From Cupriavidus sp. (GTDB lineage: Bacteria; Pseudomonadota; Gammaproteobacteria; Burkholderiales; Burkholderiaceae), in assembly GCA_031180665.1 (NCBI GenBank), contig JAPSLP010000004.1:185979-230855 (forward strand): a stretch of DNA of 44,877 nucleotides, in the 5' to 3' direction. Under the pieces are notes generated by a model. That model had not been told where the DNA came from and did not search any database. It saw nothing but the letters and a program-made list of their open reading frames with translations. Positions 17,896 through 26,810 of the stretch are shown in pieces (the first letter of the stretch is position 1; every line of letters starts with the position of its first letter). The position numbers and the translations under genes were made by a program.

Positions 17896-18087
17896 AGGCC
17901 AAATCGTCGTGCGTGTCCAAATACCTCATCGAGGCTGAAGTCGGCGGGCATGGCCCGCGAGGCTGCACAGGCTGACACTGCGAACCGCGACGGTACCAGG
18001 CCCGGTGTTCCGCACCAAGTTCCACACCAAGGGCCGAGGCTACCGCTGCGCAGAACGCCAAACAAGATGCGTCACGCAGGAGACAAC

Positions 18088-19713
18088 ATGGCCTTCATCA
18101 CCAGCAGGTTCACTCGCCCAGCATGCGCGGCGCAGAAGAAGCGGAATGGCGCGGGCGGCACGGCCCGAACGGCACGCTCGGCTCTCGCTCGCTCCGGTCC
18201 CTTGGTGGTCGCGGTTTCCGGTTTGCTCGCGGCCTGTGGCGGCGGTGACTCCCCGTCGCCGCCGCCCCCGTTGAGCGCCGAAGCTGCCTGCACGGCGCTC
18301 CTGAACCAAACCTTCGAGGAAGCCCGGATCACGGCCGCAACGCTGGTTCCCGCCGGCGGCTCCGCGCCGGAAACCTGCGTGGTCCGTGGCGAAATGCCTA
18401 AGGAGCTGGCCTTCGAAGTCAGAATGCCGACGACCTGGAACAACCGCGTGCTGTTCATGGGCGGAGGCGGTTTCGATGGCGAGATCACCGAGGCGGCCTA
18501 TAGCCCCGGCGTCGCCGCCAACGGCTACGCGACCATCGCGACGAATCATGGACACGATGCAGCCAGACACCCTCAAGGGTCCTTCGCGCTCGACGCGCAG
18601 ATGCTGGAGGACTATGCGTACGCCGCCGTGCCGAAAGTCTTCGCCGCCGCCAAGGCAATTCTGCGCAAGCGTTACGGGGAAGCCATCGACCGATCACGGT
18701 TCGTCTACGAAGGATGTTCGGGCGGTGGCCGTCAGGCCCTGATACAAGCGCAACGCCATCCCGATCTGTTCGACGGCATCATCGTCAGGGCTCCGGCAAA
18801 CGCATACACGGGCCAGTTCCTGTGGTACCAGAAGATCCTCAGGCAGTTCGCCAAGCCTGGTGCGGGCCTGAGCGCCGGCAAGGTGCAGACGATCGCCGGG
18901 TTCATGCAGTCCCAGTGCGATGCGCTCGATGGGCTGAAGGACAACATCATCGGCAGGCCCGACGCCTGCAAGGTCGATCTGGCGGCGCTACGGTGCAATG
19001 GCGCCGAATCCGACGCCTGTCTGACGGATGCGCAACTGGAGTCGGCCAGGACGTTGTACGAGCCGACCAACGTCGCCGGCGGGCGATACACCTGGCCGGC
19101 GTTTCCGCACGTCGGCGGCGAAACGGCGGACGATGCCTCATCGCAGGCACTGGGCGGGTCTACCTTCCGGGCGCTCGGCGGCGACTACATGCGGTACTTC
19201 GTCGCGCAGGATCCGTCGGCGGACCCGTTGGCGGTCGATCCACAGGCATACACCGGGCGATTGGACTATCTCGCCAAGCTGATCGACGCGGTCGATCCGG
19301 ACCTCGGCAGGTTCAGGGCCCGCAATGGCAAGGTGATTCTCTTTCATGGCACGACCGACTGGCTGATCACGCTGAGCAACACCACCGACTACTACAACAA
19401 GGTGGTGGCCGCGGCCGGCGGTCAGGCTGCCGCCGACCATTTCGTCGAGTACTTCGTGCTTCCCGGACACGATCATTGCGCCGCCACGCCACAGGGTGGC
19501 CGTGGTCCGGACGCGGTCGACCTCGTCACACCGATGTTCGAATGGATCGAGAACGGTGCAAAGCCATCGAGCCGCCGGATCATCGCGACGCGCAGCGTGG
19601 ATCCCGGCAAGGGGATGCAGCGGCCGCTCTGCCGATATCCGCAGTACCCGGCATACGCCGGCAGCGGCGATCCGAATGCGGAGTCCAGCTTTACCTGCGT
19701 GTCTCCACAGTAG
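18088..19713 (+). CDS. Tannase/feruloyl esterase-family lipoprotein
   Basis: About 541 residues. The N-terminus is long and basic, followed by a hydrophobic stretch and lipobox LLAAC (GLLAACGGGD), so an outer-membrane or periplasmic lipoprotein. The alpha/beta-hydrolase catalytic triad of the tannase family (PF07519, which also holds MHETase) is visible: nucleophile Ser211 in EGCSGGGRQ, the Asp in FHGTTDWL, and the His in LPGHDHC. Several Cys are placed as in the family's disulfides (AACTALL, ETCVVRG, DACLTDAQ, FTCVSPQ). It cleaves an aromatic ester outside the cytoplasm. ATG 18088 is chosen for its AGGAG box (GCAGGAGACAACATG); ATG 18067 is a poorer alternative. It feeds the transporter and ligase encoded next. 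Confidence 0.9.
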   Translation: MAFITSRFTRPACAAQKKRNGAGGTARTARSALARSGPLVVAVSGLLAACGGGDSPSPPPPLSAEAACTALLNQTFEEARITAATLVPAGGSAPETCVVRGEMPKELAFEVRMPTTWNNRVLFMGGGGFDGEITEAAYSPGVAANGYATIATNHGHDAARHPQGSFALDAQMLEDYAYAAVPKVFAAAKAILRKRYGEAIDRSRFVYEGCSGGGRQALIQAQRHPDLFDGIIVRAPANAYTGQFLWYQKILRQFAKPGAGLSAGKVQTIAGFMQSQCDALDGLKDNIIGRPDACKVDLAALRCNGAESDACLTDAQLESARTLYEPTNVAGGRYTWPAFPHVGGETADDASSQALGGSTFRALGGDYMRYFVAQDPSADPLAVDPQAYTGRLDYLAKLIDAVDPDLGRFRARNGKVILFHGTTDWLITLSNTTDYYNKVVAAAGGQAAADHFVEYFVLPGHDHCAATPQGGRGPDAVDLVTPMFEWIENGAKPSSRRIIATRSVDPGKGMQRPLCRYPQYPAYAGSGDPNAESSFTCVSPQ

Positions 19714-19740
19714 CGGTCATTCGATCGATGCTTCCGGGAC

Positions 19741-19757
19741 CGTCGGCGGAGCCGACG
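19741..19757 (+). other. Short hairpin between esterase and transporter genes
   Basis: CGTCGGC-GGA-GCCGACG, a perfect 7-bp stem with a 3-base loop and no U-tract, in the 72-base gap. Could stabilise or partly terminate the esterase mRNA. Confidence 0.5.
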
Positions 19758-19785
19758 ACAAAGACAAGACACAAGGAGACAGAAC

Positions 19786-21147
19786 ATGAATCAATTAGAC
19801 GTGCAGGCGCTGGCCGGCAATGCCAGGTTCAATGGCTTTCATGGCCTGGTGTTGTTCTGGTGTGTGCTGATCCTGATCGTTGACGGCTATGACCTGGCCG
19901 TGGTCGGCGCCGCGCTGCCCTCGATCATGAAGGACATGGGAGTCGATGCCACCAGTGCCGGCATCATGGCCGGATCGGCGCTCTTCGGCACGATGCTTGG
20001 AGCGATGTTTCTCGGGACGCTGGCTGACCGTATCGGCCGCCCGATGATGATCTCCGTCTGCGTGGCACTGTTCAGCCTGTTTACCGCCGCCGCCGGCCTG
20101 ACGAACGATCCGATCGCCTTCAGCGCCGTGCGCTTTATCGCGGGCCTCGGTATCGGCGGCGTTCTGCCAATCGTCACCGCGCAGATGGGCGAGTTTTCGC
20201 CGCGGGCATTGCGCGCCAGGCTCGTGACGCTGGTCTTCGCGGGCTACTCGGTCGGCGGGATTCTGGTCGCGATGACTGCCAAGCAACTGATCGAAAGCCA
20301 TGGCTGGCAATCGGTGTTCTTTGTCGCGGGTCTGCCGGTGCTGCTGATTCCGTTCATCTTCAGGACCATGCCGGAATCGATCGCTTTCCTGACCAGGAAG
20401 GGCCGCCACGAGGAACTGCGCGCCATGGTCAAGCGCATGCTGCCCGACCTGCCGTTCGATGACCGGGAGCCCCTGGTGTTCGTTTCATCGGAGGCGCGCC
20501 ACGATGCTTCGGTGCGACGCCTGTTCGAGGAAGGGCGGGGCTTGAGTACCGTCATGATCTGGGCCGCCTTCATGACCGGATTGTTCATGGTCTACGCGCT
20601 GAACTCGTGGCTGACCAAATTGATGGCGATGGCGGGATACAGCCTGGGATCGGCGCTGAATTTCGTCATCGTCTTCAATGTCGGGGCGATCGTCGGCGCC
20701 ATCGGCGGCGGGTGGCTCAGCGACAAGCTGAACATCAAGCACGTGCTGGTCGCCTTCTATGCGATTGGCGCGGTCGCGCTGACGCTGCTGGCCTACACCC
20801 GGTCGACCGCATTGCTGTTTGTTGTCGTATTCGTGGTCGGCGCATCGACCCTCGGCACGCAACTGATCGCGTACGCCTATGCGGGCGACTTCTATCCTGC
20901 GGCCATCCGGTCGACCGGCGTCGGCTTTGCCTCCGGTATCGGGCGGATCGGGGCCATCGTGGCGCCGGTGCTGATCGGCTGGCTCGTGTCGCTGGAGCTG
21001 CCGCTGGAGCAGAACTTCATTGCGATCGGCGTGGCCGGCGTCATCGGCGCGCTGGCGGTGACGCTGATCAACCAGTCGCGAGCCGATTCCGCAAGAGCCA
21101 GTCAAGCCACGATGCTCGCGGTAGACCGCGGCAGCGTCGGTAGCTGA
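19786..21147 (+). CDS. AAHS-family MFS aromatic acid:H+ symporter
   Basis: 453 residues with 12 predicted membrane segments. LIVDGYDLAVVGAALPSIMKDMG in helix 1 carries the Asp of the DGxD signature of aromatic acid symporters (PcaK, BenK, MhpT). The loop 2-3 motif is GTLADRIGRPMMI, and the second-half counterpart is GGWLSDKLNIKHVL. It imports an aromatic acid. AAGGAG lies upstream of the ATG. Directly after the secreted esterase, it is positioned to take up the acid the esterase releases. Confidence 0.93.
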   Translation: MNQLDVQALAGNARFNGFHGLVLFWCVLILIVDGYDLAVVGAALPSIMKDMGVDATSAGIMAGSALFGTMLGAMFLGTLADRIGRPMMISVCVALFSLFTAAAGLTNDPIAFSAVRFIAGLGIGGVLPIVTAQMGEFSPRALRARLVTLVFAGYSVGGILVAMTAKQLIESHGWQSVFFVAGLPVLLIPFIFRTMPESIAFLTRKGRHEELRAMVKRMLPDLPFDDREPLVFVSSEARHDASVRRLFEEGRGLSTVMIWAAFMTGLFMVYALNSWLTKLMAMAGYSLGSALNFVIVFNVGAIVGAIGGGWLSDKLNIKHVLVAFYAIGAVALTLLAYTRSTALLFVVVFVVGASTLGTQLIAYAYAGDFYPAAIRSTGVGFASGIGRIGAIVAPVLIGWLVSLELPLEQNFIAIGVAGVIGALAVTLINQSRADSARASQATMLAVDRGSVGS

Positions 21148-21199
21148 TCCCGGCCGTCATACCGGTGCCGCCGCGTTCCACGTCCATCCCATCGAAGCC

Positions 21200-21925
21200 A
21201 TGAACCGACTTTCTCCTCCTCCCTTCAGCTCGCTCACGGATGTGCGGCAGGCCGTCGACTGGGCGCTGATCACGCGCCGCAGCGTGCGGGCCTTCCTGGA
21301 CACGCCGGTTTCCCGGAAGGAGATCGAGTCCATCCTCGATGTCGCACGCTTCAGCGCGTCCGGCGTCAACATGCAGCCGTGGCATGTGCATGTGGTGACG
21401 GATGCCACGAAGGAGCGGCTGTCGGCGGCCATTCAGCAAGTCAATGACGCGGATGCCGCCGGTTCAAATCTGGACGAGCCCTATCACTACTACCCGCGCG
21501 AGTGGATCGCGCCGTATCTCGACCGCCGGCGGGAAGTGGGTTGGCGCCTCTATGGTTTGCTTGGCATCGAGAAGGGCGACAAGGCGCGCATGCACGTCCA
21601 GCATGGACGCAACTACAGCTTCTTCGATGCCCCGGTGGGATTGTTCTTCACGGTCGATCGCGTGATGCGCGAGGGCAGCCTGCTGGATGTCGGCATGTTC
21701 CTGCAGAGCATCATGGTTGCCGCGCGGGCCCGGGGTCTGGACACCTGCGCGCAGGCGGCCTTCAACAAGTTCCATCGCGTGATTGCGGACGAACTGTCCA
21801 TTCCGGACAACCAGATGCTGGTCTGCGGCATGAGCCTGGGCTACGCCGATCCGGATTGCGTCGAGAACTCGCTAGTCACGGATCGCACCTCGGTCAAGGA
21901 TTTCACCACCTTCCACCAGGAATAA
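21200..21925 (+). CDS. Nitroreductase-family FMN oxidoreductase
   Basis: 241 residues. Family landmarks are the FMN-binding RRSVRAFLDTPVSRKEIESILDVARFSASGVNMQPW near the N-terminus and the C-terminal VCGMSLGYADPD. LFFTVDRVMREGSLLDVGMFLQSIMVAARARGLDTC is the core. NAD(P)H-dependent reduction of nitro, quinone or enone groups is usual for the family. It lies 52 bases after the transporter and 14 before the CoA ligase, so it is part of the operon. A flavin reductase is unusual in hydroxycinnamate or benzoate loci, which hints at a nitroaromatic or enone substrate. Confidence 0.9.
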   Translation: MNRLSPPPFSSLTDVRQAVDWALITRRSVRAFLDTPVSRKEIESILDVARFSASGVNMQPWHVHVVTDATKERLSAAIQQVNDADAAGSNLDEPYHYYPREWIAPYLDRRREVGWRLYGLLGIEKGDKARMHVQHGRNYSFFDAPVGLFFTVDRVMREGSLLDVGMFLQSIMVAARARGLDTCAQAAFNKFHRVIADELSIPDNQMLVCGMSLGYADPDCVENSLVTDRTSVKDFTTFHQE

Positions 21926-21939
21926 CAGGAGACAGGATC

Positions 21940-23592
21940 ATGAGCGCAACGGCGTACGCCCAGGGGCTGGGCAAGAATGCGGCCAATCATCTTCCATTGA
22001 CGCCATTGGGCTTCCTTGACCGCGCCGCCGACGTCTATCCGAACCGCACGGCCATCGTTCATGGCGCTTTGCGGCAGACGTGGCGGGAAACCCGGGAACG
22101 GTGCTATCGCCTCGCTTCGGCCCTCGTCCGATGCGGCATCGGGGCGGGCGATACGGTGGCGATCATTGCGCCCAACACCCCAGCCATGCTGGAAGCCCAT
22201 TTCGGCGTGCCGCTGTCCGGCGCCGTGCTCAACGCCATCAACTGCCGCCTCGACGCCGATGGCGTTGCCTTCATCCTGCGCCATGGCGAGTGCAAGTTGC
22301 TGCTGGTGGATCGGGAATTCGCACCGCTGGTCGCCCAAGCCCTGCAGTCCGTTCCCAATCCGCCGCGCGTGGTCGATATCAACGATCATCAGGCGCCGGA
22401 CGCTGCCGCCATTGGCGACACCGACTACGAGTCTCTACTGTCCACTGGCGATCCGCGCTTTGCCGGTCACTGGCCGGCCGACGAGTGGACGCCGATCGCG
22501 CTGAACTACACCTCCGGTACCACGGGCGATCCGAAGGGCGTGGTCGCCAGCCATCGCGGAACGTATCTGATGAGCCTGCTGCAGATGACCAACTGGCCGT
22601 TGCCGCGCGCGCCGATCTACCTGTGGACGCTGCCGATGTTCCACGCCAACGGCTGGTGCTTCACCTGGGCCATCACCGCGGCAGCGGGAACGCATGTCTG
22701 CCTGCGCAGGGTCAATGCGGCCAACATTCTGTCGGCTGTGTTCGAGCATGGCGTCGATCATTTCTGCGCCGCGCCAATCGTGCTGTCGGGCATCGCCAGC
22801 ATGCCGGAGGCGGAACGGCGGCCGTTGCCGCGCCGGGTGCGCGTGCTAACAGCGGGTTCACCCCCGCCTGCCGCCGTGCTCGAAGCCGTTGGCGCCATGG
22901 GTTTCGAGGTGGACCATGTCTTCGGGATTACCGAGATCTGCGGGACACCGATCAGCTGCGCCTGGCATGACGAGTGGGATGCGCTGCCGCCGGAGCAGCA
23001 GGGACGATTGAAGGCGAGGCAGGGCGTGCGAGCGGCGGCCTTCGAGGCGATGTCCATCGCCGATCCCGTCACGCTGGAGCCGGTACCGGCCGACAAGGCG
23101 GCGTGTGGAGAGGTGCTGGTTCGCGGCAATACCGTGATGATGGGATACCTCAAGAATCCCGAGGCGACGGCGAAAGCGTTCGCCGGCGGCTGGTTCCATA
23201 CCGGTGACCTCGCCGTTGTCCATCCGGATGGCTATATGCAGATCACGGACCGTTCCAAGGACGTGATCATCTCCGGGGGAGAGAACATTTCCTCGGTGGA
23301 GGTGGAGGAGGTCATCTACCGCATGCCCGGCGTGCTGTATGCCGCCGTGGTGGCCCAGCCCGACGACAAATGGGGCGAGACACCCTGTGCGTTCATTGAA
23401 CTGAAGCCCGATGCCGAGGCCCTGACGGAGGCCGACGTGATCGCGTTCTGCCGGGACCGGCTGGCGCACTTCAAATGCCCGCGCCGTGTGATCTTCGGCG
23501 AGGTGCCGCGAACGGCCACCGGGAAGATCCAGAAATACCGGCTGCGGGAGCAAGCGGGCAGCCGTGCGGCCATCACCCGATTGGCGGGCTGA
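21940..23592 (+). CDS. Acyl-CoA synthetase / AMP-dependent acid:CoA ligase
   Basis: 550 residues. The P-loop-like AMP motif is YTSGTTGDPKGVV at about residues 190-202. PMFHANGW, the A5 segment FGITEICGTP, and the C-terminal hinge ITDRSKDVIISGGENISSVEVEEVI follow, with the catalytic Lys in TATGKIQKYRLRE. It activates a carboxylic acid to acyl-AMP then acyl-CoA. Overall it resembles the AlkK/DmdB-type medium-chain ligases more than benzoate- or 4-coumarate-CoA ligases, but assignment by eye is weak. ATG 21940 has an AGGAGAC box; in-frame sequence upstream of it overlaps the nitroreductase and is a shadow. Last gene of the cluster; its end is 23 bases from the convergent gene. Confidence 0.93.
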   Translation: MSATAYAQGLGKNAANHLPLTPLGFLDRAADVYPNRTAIVHGALRQTWRETRERCYRLASALVRCGIGAGDTVAIIAPNTPAMLEAHFGVPLSGAVLNAINCRLDADGVAFILRHGECKLLLVDREFAPLVAQALQSVPNPPRVVDINDHQAPDAAAIGDTDYESLLSTGDPRFAGHWPADEWTPIALNYTSGTTGDPKGVVASHRGTYLMSLLQMTNWPLPRAPIYLWTLPMFHANGWCFTWAITAAAGTHVCLRRVNAANILSAVFEHGVDHFCAAPIVLSGIASMPEAERRPLPRRVRVLTAGSPPPAAVLEAVGAMGFEVDHVFGITEICGTPISCAWHDEWDALPPEQQGRLKARQGVRAAAFEAMSIADPVTLEPVPADKAACGEVLVRGNTVMMGYLKNPEATAKAFAGGWFHTGDLAVVHPDGYMQITDRSKDVIISGGENISSVEVEEVIYRMPGVLYAAVVAQPDDKWGETPCAFIELKPDAEALTEADVIAFCRDRLAHFKCPRRVIFGEVPRTATGKIQKYRLREQAGSRAAITRLAG

Positions 23593-23615
23593 GCGCGACC
23601 GGCGCGGTCGGACGC

Positions 23616-25307
23616 CTAGTCGTCCTGCGCCAGCCGATGCACCGGCTCGGGCAGCGCATCGAGCAGCGGCTTGCCGAAATACTGCCGATCGCTGACGGCC
23701 AATTGCCGCAAGCCCTCGCGCAGCGAACGCAGCGCGCGGGCCGCCGGTGCCAGCTGCCCCGCATGGGCGGAATACCACGCCTGCTCGAACCACAGGCTGC
23801 TCTGCTGCAGCAGCGGGTACTTGCGCTCGCCGCGCTGCGATTCCGCCAGGCGCCAGGCGGCGACCTCGTGCCAGGTGTCGGGCCACGCCGGGCCGGTGAA
23901 GGCGTCGGCGAACGGGCCCGCCAGCTCGCGCAGTGCCGCCACGCCGATCGGCGCGGTGGCCTGGAATTCGGGCAGTGTGGGACGCGGTGCGGTATGGCAG
24001 GCGCCGCGGGCAATGCGCATCAGATAGATCGCGTTCCAGGCCGACGGATGGCGATTGCCCGCGCCGCGGCCCAGCCATTCGGACAGGCCGATCCACTGGA
24101 TCGCGCGCTCGGCCTCGCGCTCGGACGAGACGCTGGGCAAGGCGCCGCTCCAGGCGATGCCGGCCTCGCCGAACAGCCATAGCGCCATGCCGATATTCGC
24201 CGCGACGTGCTGCGCGGCATCGGAGACGTTCGACTCGAATGCCGCTGCCAGCGCCTGCTCGAAATGCGTGACCGCCTGTTCGGCCAGCGTACCGGCCGCT
24301 GCCGCGTCGTTCGCGGCGGCCGCCGACAGCGCATGCGAACGCTGGATCAGCGCGGCGAGGTTGTGCCATTCGAAGCGGACGTGCGGATGCACCTGCACCA
24401 GCGTCGCGCCGGGCGCGTTCTGCGCCAGCGCCTGTAATAGCGCGAGCGCCCCCTGCAGATCGCGCTCGTCGTAGGCGCACCAGGCCGCGACGATGCCTTC
24501 CATCGCGTCGAGATAGTCGTTGCCGGCAATGGCATGCCCGCGCCGGCGCCGCTTCAGCGCGCGCAGCATCTTGCGGGTTTGCGCGCGGTCGCCCAGGCGG
24601 CGCCACAGCAGCGCCTCGTTCAGCGCGACGAAGGCGTGCTCGAATTCGCTGACGGCGAGCCGGCGCGCGGCGCGGAAGGCGGTCAGCGCGGCCGGGGCGT
24701 CATGGCCGCGGGTACCGCCATGACCGCTATTCATGACACTAGTGCCGTTAGCGCCGATGGCGGCGCCTGCCGCCTCGTCCCGCGAGAGCGGCGTCAACAG
24801 CCGTCCCTCCCGCAACGCCTGCTTGCCGTCGACGAAATGCCGCCAGAACGACAGGTCGGTCTGCGTGACCATCCGCTGCGGTGTCGCCGCCTGGCCTGAT
24901 CCGCGCCGGTCGCGGTCCAGGCCGAGAAACGCGGCAATCTCGTCGGGGCTGGCCGCGGCGCCGCCGACCTGACAGACGATGCGCTGGCGTTCGTGCGCGG
25001 CCAGCCAGAACGGCCCCTGGCTGCGCCCCTCCAGATTGAGAAAGCGCGGATCGCGGCTCGCGTCCTCGCCCCATCCGACCTGCAGCTGCCAGCGTCCGAA
25101 GTCCTGGAAGGCGCGGCCAATTGCCATCCGCAGCGTGCGCGCATTGCTCATGCGCTCGCGCAGATCGTCCGCATAGACCAGCGGCCGTTGCGGAGATTCC
25201 AGCGTGGCGTGGTGCAGCCGCACCAGCAGCCAGACCGACTGGTAGGCGGCGCGCGTGCCGTTGACCGATTGCGGGGCGGACAGTTCGACGACGACGGGAG
25301 CGGGCAT
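23616..25307 (-). CDS. Unrecognised 563-residue protein, possibly TPR-like
   Basis: No domain recognised. The start is ATG at 25307 (MPAPVVVELSAPQSV). The N-terminal 150 residues have conserved-looking aromatic strands (AFQDFGRWQLQVGWGEDASRDPRFLNLEG; GPFWLAAHERQRIVCQVGG). The middle and C-terminus are Ala/Leu-rich helices with TPR-like periodicity (HAFVALNEALLWRRLGDRAQTRKMLRALKRRRRG, YDERDLQGALALLQALAQNAPG, ESNVSDAAQHVAANIGMALWLF). A short Gly/Ser/Asn stretch near 24720-24770 separates the two parts. No signal peptide or membrane segment. It is convergent with the CoA ligase and divergent from the beta-lactamase, 216 bases away, and looks like a single-gene unit. Could be a cytosolic scaffold or a virulence-type effector; neither can be shown. 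Confidence 0.75.
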   Translation of the reverse strand: MPAPVVVELSAPQSVNGTRAAYQSVWLLVRLHHATLESPQRPLVYADDLRERMSNARTLRMAIGRAFQDFGRWQLQVGWGEDASRDPRFLNLEGRSQGPFWLAAHERQRIVCQVGGAAASPDEIAAFLGLDRDRRGSGQAATPQRMVTQTDLSFWRHFVDGKQALREGRLLTPLSRDEAAGAAIGANGTSVMNSGHGGTRGHDAPAALTAFRAARRLAVSEFEHAFVALNEALLWRRLGDRAQTRKMLRALKRRRRGHAIAGNDYLDAMEGIVAAWCAYDERDLQGALALLQALAQNAPGATLVQVHPHVRFEWHNLAALIQRSHALSAAAANDAAAAGTLAEQAVTHFEQALAAAFESNVSDAAQHVAANIGMALWLFGEAGIAWSGALPSVSSEREAERAIQWIGLSEWLGRGAGNRHPSAWNAIYLMRIARGACHTAPRPTLPEFQATAPIGVAALRELAGPFADAFTGPAWPDTWHEVAAWRLAESQRGERKYPLLQQSSLWFEQAWYSAHAGQLAPAARALRSLREGLRQLAVSDRQYFGKPLLDALPEPVHRLAQDD

Positions 25308-25523
25308 GGAGCGGGGGAACGATAGAGGCGAAGAGGGGCGAAGGGCGGGGCGTGGATGTGACAGACGTGACACCCGTGCCGGATTGTCGCATGAACCGGA
25401 TTGGACCGGAACCCGGCGGTCGCTACGATGCGCACTGTCCAGTCGGCGATGCGCCGCGCCAACCGGACGGGCGCGCACACCTGCCGCTGCCAGCGGCGGT
25501 TTCCAACGAACAAGGAGAGACCC

Positions 25524-26429
25524 ATGAAGTCCCATACCAAAGCGCAGTCCCTGCAAGCGCACGGCCTGTTTCGCCGCCGCCTGCTCCAGCTGGCCGGCGG
25601 CGCCGCACTGCTGCCGGCATCCCGCCTGGCGCTGGCCGATGCCGCGCCGGCAAGCGCCGTTGCCGCGCCGACCGAGGTCGCCCGCGAAGACCTGATGTCG
25701 CACTTTCGCGCGCTGGATGTCGACGGCTGTTTTGCGCTGTTCGACGTCAAGGCCAACCGGCTGACGCTGGTCAACGCGCAGCGCGCGCGGACGCGGATGG
25801 TGCCGGCGTCGACCTACAAGATTCCGAACAGCCTGATCGCGTTCGAGACCGGCGTGGTGGCCGATCCCGACCAGGTCCAGCCGTACGGCGGCGGCAAGAC
25901 GCGCTTCCCGCAGTGGCAGCGCGACATGAATCTGCGCGAGGCGATTGCGATGTCGAATGTGCCGGTCTACCAGGGTGTCGCACGCCGGATCGGCATGCAG
26001 CGGATGCAGACGTGGGTCGACCGGCTGGACTATGGCAACCGGCAACTCGGAAAGGAGGTCGATCAGTTCTGGCTGCGCGGACCGCTGGCGATTTCCGCGG
26101 CGGAGCAGACGCGCTTCCTGGCGCGGCTGGCCCAAGGTCAGCTACCGGCGTCGCGGCTGAGCCAGCAATGGGTGCGCGAGATCCTGCGCGTCGAAGCCAA
26201 TGGCGACCATGCGATCTACGCCAAGACTGGCTGGGCGATGGATGCCGGACTGAACCACGGCTGGTGGGTGGGTTGGGTGGAAAGAAGCGGCGGCGTCTAT
26301 CCCTTCGCGCTGAACATGGATCTGCAGCGCGAGGAATTGGCGCCAATGCGGATGACCATCGCACGGGCGATGATGGTCGAACTGGGCGTGTTGCCCGCGC
26401 AGAACGGGCAAGCGCGCAAGACGAGCTAG
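25524..26429 (+). CDS. Class D (OXA-type) beta-lactamase
   Basis: 301 residues. All class D landmarks are present at canonical spacing: Ser96-Thr-Tyr-Lys99 (S-x-x-K; nucleophile and carboxylated Lys), Ser144-Asn-Val146 (48 residues on, as S118 from S70), Tyr170-Gly-Asn172 (26 further), Trp183 in FWLRGPL, and Lys234-Thr-Gly236. The nucleophile motif is STYK rather than the commoner STFK. The N-terminus has RRRLLQLAGGAALLPAS before ALA, a twin-Arg-like export signal, so Sec or Tat export to the periplasm. AAGGAG lies before ATG 25524. It resembles chromosomal OXA enzymes of environmental Burkholderiaceae. No regulator or integron element is adjacent, so it is probably resident rather than acquired. 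The stop codon is inside a 15-bp tandem duplication. Confidence 0.93.
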   Translation: MKSHTKAQSLQAHGLFRRRLLQLAGGAALLPASRLALADAAPASAVAAPTEVAREDLMSHFRALDVDGCFALFDVKANRLTLVNAQRARTRMVPASTYKIPNSLIAFETGVVADPDQVQPYGGGKTRFPQWQRDMNLREAIAMSNVPVYQGVARRIGMQRMQTWVDRLDYGNRQLGKEVDQFWLRGPLAISAAEQTRFLARLAQGQLPASRLSQQWVREILRVEANGDHAIYAKTGWAMDAGLNHGWWVGWVERSGGVYPFALNMDLQREELAPMRMTIARAMMVELGVLPAQNGQARKTS

Positions 26430-26443
26430 CGCAAGACGAGCTG
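26414..26443. repeat. 15-bp tandem duplication spanning the beta-lactamase stop
   Basis: GCGCAAGACGAGCT followed by A, then the same again followed by G. The TAG stop is formed at the junction of the two copies. Confidence 0.9.
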
Positions 26444-26484
26444 GCGCGGGCGCAGAGCTTGCCGCGCCGGACGTACCGGCTGCG

Positions 26485-26784
26485 TCAGGCTGCCGCGTGC
26501 GCCTTCGTGGCAGCGGCCTTGCGCTTGCCCTTGGTAAAGCTGGACAGGCCGTCGATCACATCGCGACCGTAGGCGACAGCCGCCTCGATCGCCTCGCGCG
26601 GACTCGCGGCGCGATGCGAACGCAGCGCCGGCAATCCGGTCGACGGCTCTCCGCCCAGGGCAATGATATTGACCGTGGCCTCGAAGCTGTCGCGCGCGGT
26701 GCCCGACTTGCCTGCCTGCGCGGCGGCGTGATGGACGTGTGCCGACAGGCGATAGCCCTTGTAGACAGCGTGATTGGCGTACAT
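26485..26784 (-). CDS. Small hypothetical protein (99 aa)
   Basis: Starts MYANHAVYKGYRLSAHVHH with an AAGGAG box 7 bases upstream. The C-terminus is Lys/Ala-rich (FTKGKRKAAATKAHAAA), as in DNA- or RNA-associated small proteins. The middle is SFEATVNIIALGGEPSTG and SPREAIEAAVAYGRDVIDGL, an alpha/beta pattern. No known domain recognised. It lies 26 bases downstream of a second small gene on the same strand, with which it shares a general layout (a short Tyr/His strand then an Ala/Arg-rich helix), so they may be distant paralogues in one operon. Confidence 0.7.
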   Translation of the reverse strand: MYANHAVYKGYRLSAHVHHAAAQAGKSGTARDSFEATVNIIALGGEPSTGLPALRSHRAASPREAIEAAVAYGRDVIDGLSSFTKGKRKAAATKAHAAA

Positions 26785-26810
26785 GGTGGACTCCTTGGTA
26801 ATGCGCGCGC

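Noticed and set aside
25524..26429. Beta-lactamase as a mobile resistance gene
   Set aside because: No integron attC, IS or composition change nearby; codon use appears like its neighbours. A resident chromosomal gene is the simpler reading.
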